A stretch of DNA of 64,000 bases. Source: Cricetomys ansorgei. Lineage: Eukaryota; Chordata; Mammalia; Rodentia; Nesomyidae. The notes under the pieces were generated by a model. It did not search any database, was not told the origin of the DNA, and worked only from the letters and a program-made list of their open reading frames with translations. A program made the position numbers and the translations under genes. Positions 58,441-64,000 of this stretch are shown piece by piece (the first letter of the stretch is position 1; each line of letters starts with the position of its first letter). The stretch lies in NCBI GenBank assembly GCA_026225945.1, contig JAMJFZ010000239.1, positions 31,076,501 through 31,140,500 on the forward strand. The letters run 5' to 3'.

Positions 58441-58789
58441 CCAGTAACAATTATAACCGTCAGCCCGTTTTAGCACAAGTAGTCTGTATTTGATGAAATG
58501 TGCCCTGCTAAGTGACTTACTGAACCTGTGAAGGGTGTCCTTGTCGCCATATGTTTGTAGTAGAGAATGCTTGCATGAAATCAATGTACAAAGTATTTAT
58601 GCAAAGACCTTTTCTGCCCTTGGGTTCTTGTCATACCAAGAACTATGTCGTGTGTACTAAATACACAATCTTGTTTAGTTTTAGATGTGTGCCATTTCAA
58701 CTAAAAGGGAGCTCTCTCTGTCATGAATCTCTTCTTAATACTTAATTTTCTGAAGTTGTGACCAGTGGTTAGGGGATAACAGGGAATTC

Positions 58790-58960
58790 TCCAGGTTGGG
58801 GTTCACGTGGTTAATCTGCCAGCTCATGCATAATCCCTGCAGAGTGAGCACAGCCCTGAACCTCTACCTGCCCCGGGTTGAGGCATGCAACACCCACCTG
58901 TCAGGGTGCCGTGGGGATTAACGAAATGCAGGACACCTGAGGAGCCGGCACAGCCCCACC
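58790..58960 (-). mobile_element. MIR SINE, antisense
   Basis: The order cagccctgaacctctacctg, ctgtcagggtgccgtgggga, ttaacgaaatgcagga and gccggcacag follows a reversed MIR. Confidence 0.55.
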
Positions 58961-59714
58961 CGAGAGACGCTAAGCACGCCAGAGAGCCGAGGCAGCAAGA
59001 GCATCCTTTATCCCACCTGCCCGGAGAGTCTCCACACAGACTAGCAGCACAGTAGGGAGACTGCTGTGCAAGTGGCCACCTACTGTGCTAGACTCAAAGG
59101 AAAATAAAGGCTCCGCCCCACCGAGTTGTTCTAAGAGGAGAGAATTTCTGAGAGAGGCCCAACTCTGATTTATCCCCAGACTCCCTCGTCACACGCAGTG
59201 AAAATTCATTACAATGTTTCCACAGCAGTATTTCCTACCTTTAAAAAAAATCACAGCTGAAAATTCAAAACACTGGACGTTGTCCCATCTTCCCAAACTA
59301 CAGCTCCACTTCAAACAAATTTTACTTCTTCGTGTGTGTGCAGAGTCTGCTGTTTAGTCAACAGGACAAGTGTACAACTGACACAGAAACTGGCCTTCGG
59401 GTGGGGTGGCATTACTTTAATACAGGGCTGCAGAAATACCTGCCTGACTAGAGAGAGTTATTGGTGCATCCTCCCAAGAAGTATTCCTTTGGCTTATTTT
59501 GACACAGATATTTATTCTAGCACTGGAAGTTGGGACTCCAGGCAGTGACTTTCACTGGGCATCCCTCAGATTCCCCCATGTGCTGTGGATTGCTAGGGAG
59601 AACATAAAGATGTGTGTTTCTAGCAACCTCTCAGGGAACGCTGAGGCCGTCGGTCCAAGGAAGCAGCACACAGCCCTTGCAGTCATCTTTTCAATCACCT
59701 CGAGTATTTCTTGT
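58961..59714. other. Intronic sequence, unassigned
   Basis: No repeat or exon recognised. Frames of 69-95 codons at 59336-59823 overlap in three frames with no domain. Confidence 0.45.
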
Positions 59715-60035
59715 ACAGTGCTGGAGACTGTACACAGGGCCTCAGGCACAGTGGGCAAATGTTCTCCCATTGAGGCCTATCCCTAGCCCTGCTCAGAACC
59801 CTGTTACTATCGTTTGTTTTTGAGATGGCAGGGTCACACTTCTTCCAGTCTGGCTTTCAACTTGACATATCCTTGCACTTTTGATCCTCCTACCTTACAG
59901 GTGTGCACCATGACACCTTTTATGTGGTTTATCTACTGTCTATGTGGTTTATGTGGTGCTAAGGCTCCAAAGCAGGGCTTCATGCATGCCAGACCAGAAC
60001 TTTATCAACTGAACTGTGTTCTCAACCATTCTGAG
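59715..60035 (-). mobile_element. ID/B4-type SINE remnants, antisense
   Basis: A reversed ID-like part (gctggagactgtacacaggg) is followed by a reversed B1-like part (tttttgagatggcagggtca, cctaccttacaggtgtgcac) and another ID-like part (ccaaagcagggcttcatgca). These are consistent with diverged B4 material. Confidence 0.5.
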
Positions 60036-60066
60036 AACCTTTTAATACCTGAACTGTATGATTCTT

Positions 60067-60244
60067 TTTGTTTGTTTATTTGTTTGTTGTTATTGTTCTG
60101 TTTTTCATGACAGGGTTTCTCAGTTGTAACTCTGGCTGTCCTAGAACTCATTCTGTAGACCAGGCTGGCCTCAAACTCACGAAAATCCCCCTGCCTCTAC
60201 CTCTCAAGTGCTGGGGTTAAAGGCGTGTGCCACCACCGCCTAGC
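60067..60244 (-). mobile_element. B1 SINE, antisense, with target-site duplication
   Basis: T/G-rich tail, tgacagggtttctcagttgt, gaccaggctggcctcaaact and gctggggttaaaggcgtgtg. Flanks: aactgtatgattctt (60052-60066) and aactatatgattctt (60245-60259), one mismatch. Confidence 0.96.
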
Positions 60245-60289
60245 AACTATATGATTCTTATTGGAGTTTTCATAGAAATGACCATCTAT

Positions 60290-61340
60290 TCTACCCACAT
60301 TATTTGCACTCAAAGACACTTATGGAAAATCAAGAGACAGTAGATTTCAGAGAAAAAAAAATTATCCCAGCTAAAATAATTTCATAAGAAAAGTACTGAT
60401 TTCTCAAGAATGGACAGTCCTAAATCTTTATAGACCCGATATTAGCTTCAAAACATAGAAGGCAAAACTCAGTAGTACAGCAAGGAAAAATGAACACATT
60501 TACTGACATAGACAGAGATTTCAACTCTCTTTACTGGATATAACATGTAGAGAGAAAAATCAGCAAACATCTTAAAACCGTGCACAACACTGTTGACCAG
60601 TTTGGCACAAGTACTGCTTATAGAAGTTTCCACTGAAAGGCATTATGCACATTGTATTCAAGCACACGTGGTGTGTCCCACACAGACTACGTTCTAGGCC
60701 AACACAAGCTTCGAAAAATCTTAGATTCACTCTTACAAGGAATGTTCTCTGCCACACTGTAATTATTAAAAAATCATTAAAAGAGAGGCTCCTCCCCACC
60801 CCAAAAAAAAAAAAAAAAAAAAACTGAAACCACAACTGTGATCCAGCTGTTCCAATTCTGTGGATACTGTACCTAAAAGAACTGAAAATCGGAACTTGAC
60901 TGGTTATCTGGTGACGTATTCAGAGCAGCGATATCCACAGGAGCCGGGAGGTAGGAGTTTATTCACCCTATGCGTCCATAAATGCATACCAGAATGTAGT
61001 TCATACATACAATGAAATATTCGTGCTAAAAATGAAAATTCTGCCACACTCTATAGCACGGATGAGCCTTGAGGACATTTGGCGAAATGGAAAAAGCCAG
61101 CCACAACAGACAGTACGGTCCTCAGAGGAGTCAGATCTCTAAAGGCAGAAGGTAGCACAGTGAGTTAGTGCTCGCCGGATGTAAAACTCTGGTTCTGAAA
61201 GATGAGCGAAGTGCTGGGAGAATGGATGGTAGCCAACACTATGAGTGTGCTTCACTCGAGTTGTGTACTTACGGCGGCTATAATGGCAAATTTCCCACGA
61301 TGGGTATTTTACCACAATAAAAACTAAAACAGAAGGTTCA
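60290..61340 (+). mobile_element. Ancient LINE-1, sense, relic in two parts
   Basis: The left part (60290-60800) includes ttctaggccaacacaagctt and ttacaaggaatgttctctgc, as in a LINE-1 coding region. After a 20-bp A-run (60804-60823), the right part includes catacatacaatgaaatatt, ggatgagccttgaggacatt and tattttaccacaataaaaac, as in a mammal-wide LINE-1 3' end. The middle of the element is missing. Confidence 0.78.
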
Positions 61341-62782
61341 GAACGGCCCACACCTGACCGCAGCCCTTTGAGATATGGGCTTCTGGTTCATAACCACAGA
61401 CCCGACAAAGGCTCTCACGCACTGGGAGGTCTATTGCAAATCTAGGAGAACCTGAGCCCCGTGGGCTCTTCCCTCCATCCACTGACGGCTCTGTTGCAGT
61501 ACTGTGCTTGCCTTCAACTCCAAGATCTGGCTTGCAACGCCGTTTTCAAAACTGAAGTGCATCATGTAGAACGATGAAGGAAAGCAAAAGGTAGTCAACA
61601 CAAAATGCGATCAGTTATTACCACTCTTAGGGCGCGGAGGGCAGCAACAGGGGCACAGGGGCAGGGGTTGTTGAAGCCTGCTAAGCAATCATGTTTGATT
61701 TCTTAACCTAAGAGGCGTGTGTGTGTGTGTGTATGTGTGTGTGAATTTTAAATAAAATTATGTATGCACCCACTACTACATAGTATCCCCGTTAATAAGG
61801 AGAATTTCAAAATGTTTTCAGATGCAGGGGTCTAACTCTTAATGTGTGGCAGCTGCTTCTTGCTCTGAGCAAACACGTTGCAGTGCTCTGCGCCTGACTG
61901 AGCGGCTGGTCAGTTCCGATCCCTCTTCTCCGAGTCATGTCACTCAGTCTCTGGTTGCCCGCCAGTACTTCCGATTGGTTCCCACGGGTTTTGTGTCGAT
62001 CCGGTAACAAAGACTGCTGGAGGCACACCGGTTACATTTGCCGCTGTAATTCTGGCCTCTCGGAGGCATCGCCTGTAACGCGCAGCCAATGCTTTCCAAC
62101 TGATCTCTCTACTGTGTAGCCACCCACAGCTGTGTATCACTCCTCCGTGTGTAATTCGGAACTTTTAGAGCATAGATGGGGCTCTCCTTTCTCCATACAT
62201 TTATGACTGTCGTATTTCCAAATTCTAACTAATGGTCTTGTGTCCACAACAAAATCCCTCCGAGCCATCACTAAACCGAATACATAATACTACGTCTGTG
62301 CTTACCAGACCCTATTGAAATTCATTACTTATCTACAGTTCAGAGGTGAGCTCCCCCAAACCAGTGACCATGTCTTATTCTTTAATGTTCTGTCTTCATT
62401 GCCAGTTGCCACTCATTAGATATTAGATTTGAAAAAAAAAACACTGCTTCTGGCAGAAGGAACGTGAACAAAATCACAGTGGCATGAGGAAGACAGTGAG
62501 ACTGTGCCAGCACAGCCAGGGCACCGACGGCATTGGGGCGGAGGCTCGCGGATGTGAGTCTGCGCAGTGGTGTGGATATGAGTCTGCAGAGGGTATCCAG
62601 TGAGTCTGCAGAGAGCATCTGCATGTTGAGTGTGGTGCAGGAGAGAGGGGTCCAAGACAAGGAAGCCGTGAAAAGGTGACTGGGACAAAAGCAAGTACCC
62701 AGTGATGGTTCAGGTGTCTTTTTCTGGAGCCATTCATTTTCATTTTGAAACATGTAACAGGATATAAAATGGAAAGACCACT
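61341..62782. other. Intronic sequence, unassigned
   Basis: Contains a (GT)n tract at 61717-61743. The longest frame of the window, 204 codons on the minus strand (62382-62996), begins in the CA tail of a SINE to the right and shows no domain. Local repeats of tgagtctgc lie at 62553-62610. Confidence 0.45.
61717..61743. repeat. (GT)n microsatellite
   Basis: About 13 GT units with one GTAT interruption. Confidence 0.93.
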
Positions 62783-62914
62783 CCAAGGTTGGGAGCACCG
62801 GCTGCTCTTTCAGAGGACTTGGGGTTCCAGTCTCAGCATCCACATGGCAGCTCACAGTTGTCTGTAACTCCAGTCTGAGGGGAATCCAATGCCCTCTTCT
62901 GGCCTCCTCGGGCA

Positions 62915-62956
<42 letters not shown>

Positions 62957-63003
62957 TTGTGTACAGACATACATGCATGCAAAAACACTCATACATTTAT
63001 TTA
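62783..63003 (+). mobile_element. B3-type SINE, 5'-truncated, with internal (CA)n
   Basis: Begins aaggttgggagcaccggctg, continues with ccacatggcagctcacagtt, tgtctgtaactccagtctga and gccctcttctggcctcc. A (CA)n tract at 62917-62954 sits before cagacatacatgcatgcaaa. Confidence 0.92.
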
Positions 63004-63016
63004 CATGTCAGAACCT

Positions 63017-63383
63017 AAACCGGGTGGTGGTGGCACACTCCTTTAATCCTAGCACTAGGGAGGCAGAGGCAGAGGCAGAAGCAGAGGAGGCAGAGGCAGA
63101 CAGAGGCAGAAGCAGAGAGGCAGAGGCAGAGGCAGAGGCAGAAGCAGAGGAAGCAGAGGCAGGGGCAGGGGCAGGGGCAGAGAGGCAGAGGAGGCAGAGG
63201 TGGCAGAGGCAGAGGAGGCAGAGGCAGAGGAGGCAGAGGCAGAGGCAGAGGCAGAGAGGCAGAGGCAGAGGCAGAGGCAGAGGCAGAAGCAGGCGATCTC
63301 TGTGAGTTTGAGGCCAGCCTGGTCTACAGAATGAGTTCCAGGACAGCCAGAGTTACAATAGAGAAACCCTGTCTCAAAAAAGA
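63017..63383 (+). mobile_element. B1 SINE with a huge internal expansion
   Basis: The left part ccgggtggtggtggcacact and the right part gtttgaggccagcctggtct to gaaaccctgtctc are normal. The middle is expanded to 367 bp total length. Flanks gtcagaacct (63007-63016) and gtcagaactt (63384-63393) are target-site duplications, so both halves belong to one insertion. Confidence 0.95.
63061..63293. repeat. (GGCAGA)n expansion inside the B1
   Basis: About 233 bp of GGCAGA with GGAGGCAGA, GAAGCAGA and GGCAGGGGCA variants replaces the usual aggcagaggcagg of about 13-15 bp. It creates the Glu-Ala and Arg-Gln-rich part of a 138-codon frame. Confidence 0.95.
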
Positions 63384-63540
63384 GTCAGAACTTTTGGAGT
63401 ATGATCTTTTATTCTAAACATTCACAGTAAAGTGTCCCTTTGGGGCACAGTAGGTCTTCAGTAGTATTTAAGTACGCCCTTATTGAAAGATGTCTTGCCC
63501 AAAGTTTCAATTCTTGCCATTGATTACAATTGTTGATTAT

Positions 63541-63705
63541 TCTTTTTTTTTAAATATTTATTTGTTCATTCTTATCTCATGTGCATTGGTGTGAGGGTGT
63601 CAGATCCCCTGGAACTGGAGTTACAAACAGTTGTGAATTTCCATGTGGGTTCTGGGAATTGAGCCCTGATTCTCTGGAAGAGCAGCCAGTGCTCTTCACA
63701 ATGTA
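63541..63705 (-). mobile_element. B3-type SINE, antisense
   Basis: T-run and aatatttatttgttcatt, gtgcattggtgtgagggtgt, ctggaactggagttacaaac, gtgggttctgggaattgagc and agcagccagtgctctt. Confidence 0.93.
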
Positions 63706-63930
63706 ATCCAGCTCTACTACATTACAGTTTGTTTTTCTATCAAATGTTTATTCTCACACAATGGGAGAGAGACAGAGACAGAGAGACAGCCACAGAAATT
63801 CCAGCCTCGATAAGAACCTGGAATCTCCTTGGGAAACTTCCTGTTCAGCCTAGAGTTTAATTTTTAAGCTGACACAAAAATGTGTCTAAAATACAAACAA
63901 ATTTTTAAAAAATGGTTTAAAAAAATCTAA
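63706..63930. other. Intronic sequence with a short (GAGACA)n run
   Basis: A purine-rich gagagagacagagacagaga run lies at about 63764-63787. Otherwise nothing is recognised. Confidence 0.5.
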
Positions 63931-64000
63931 AAACAGCACTTGTAATCCCAGCACTCAAGAGGCAGAGGCAGAGGCAGGGGAGGGAGCTGCAAGTACGAAG
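63931..64000 (+). mobile_element. B1-like SINE cut by the window end
   Basis: Starts near cagcacttgtaatcccagca and continues with a gaggcagaggcagaggcagg motif. The element runs past the last base. Confidence 0.8.

Noticed and set aside
58770..58787. Sequence resembling an I-SceI homing endonuclease site
   Set aside because: It differs from the 18-bp site by an extra G and a changed end, and no homing gene exists nearby. Coincidence.
62382..62996. Longest reading frame in the window, 204 codons, minus strand
   Set aside because: It begins in the CA tail and body of a B3 SINE (Cys-Val run), has no recognisable domain, and nothing suggests a promoter or splice sites.
62889..63305. 138-codon plus frame rich in Glu-Ala and Arg-Gln
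   Set aside because: It is made of a CA microsatellite, a B1 head and the GGCAGA expansion.

Overview
The window reads as vertebrate nuclear DNA from a muroid rodent. SINEs of the B1, B2, B3/B4 and ID families occur throughout, along with rodent LINE-1 debris, long CA/GT microsatellites and the rodent hAT element URR1. The species cannot be fixed by eye. Nothing resembles bacterial, phage or viral gene organisation: no operons, CRISPR arrays or rRNA genes were seen.

Only one segment can be defended as protein-coding. It is a 308-bp internal exon at 10091-10398 (+) whose translation I recognise as the C-terminal part of Staufen-2 (Stau2), a double-stranded RNA-binding protein of neuronal mRNA transport. 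The exon has a good branch point, AG acceptor and GT donor. Neither the preceding Stau2 exon (end of dsRBD4) nor the following ones (rest of the dsRBD5-like segment) were found, so 1-10090 and 10399-64000 are read as two Stau2 introns. The downstream one is at least 53.6 kb.

Layout. 1-10 kb: upstream intron with rodent LINE 3'-type fragments, a striking 20-bp minisatellite (4330-5184), MIR and B1/ID copies. 10-15.5 kb: the exon and a repeat-poor stretch. 15.5-24.5 kb: a 50-bp tandem repeat, SINE fragments and antisense LINE-1 relics. 24.5-37.4 kb: mostly unique sequence with a few SINEs, a Z-DNA-type tract and two candidate regulatory clusters. 37.4-40 kb: a nested SINE cluster followed by a decayed sense LINE-1 ORF2 relic. 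42-49.6 kb: SINEs, nested LINE debris and an antisense LINE-1. 49.6-54.5 kb: a SINE-poor block. 54.6-64 kb: URR1, microsatellites, a 25-bp poly-C run, another sense LINE-1 relic, and a B1 whose internal purine-rich motif has expanded about fifteen-fold.

Apart from the exon, the reading frames of 60-200 codons are best explained by microsatellites, minisatellites, SINEs or chance. I found no convincing new gene system. The most unusual items are DNA structures (minisatellite, expanded B1, Z-DNA tract, poly-C) and a few candidate intronic regulatory clusters. Repeat family names come from remembered consensus features, not from a database search, and their edges are approximate.
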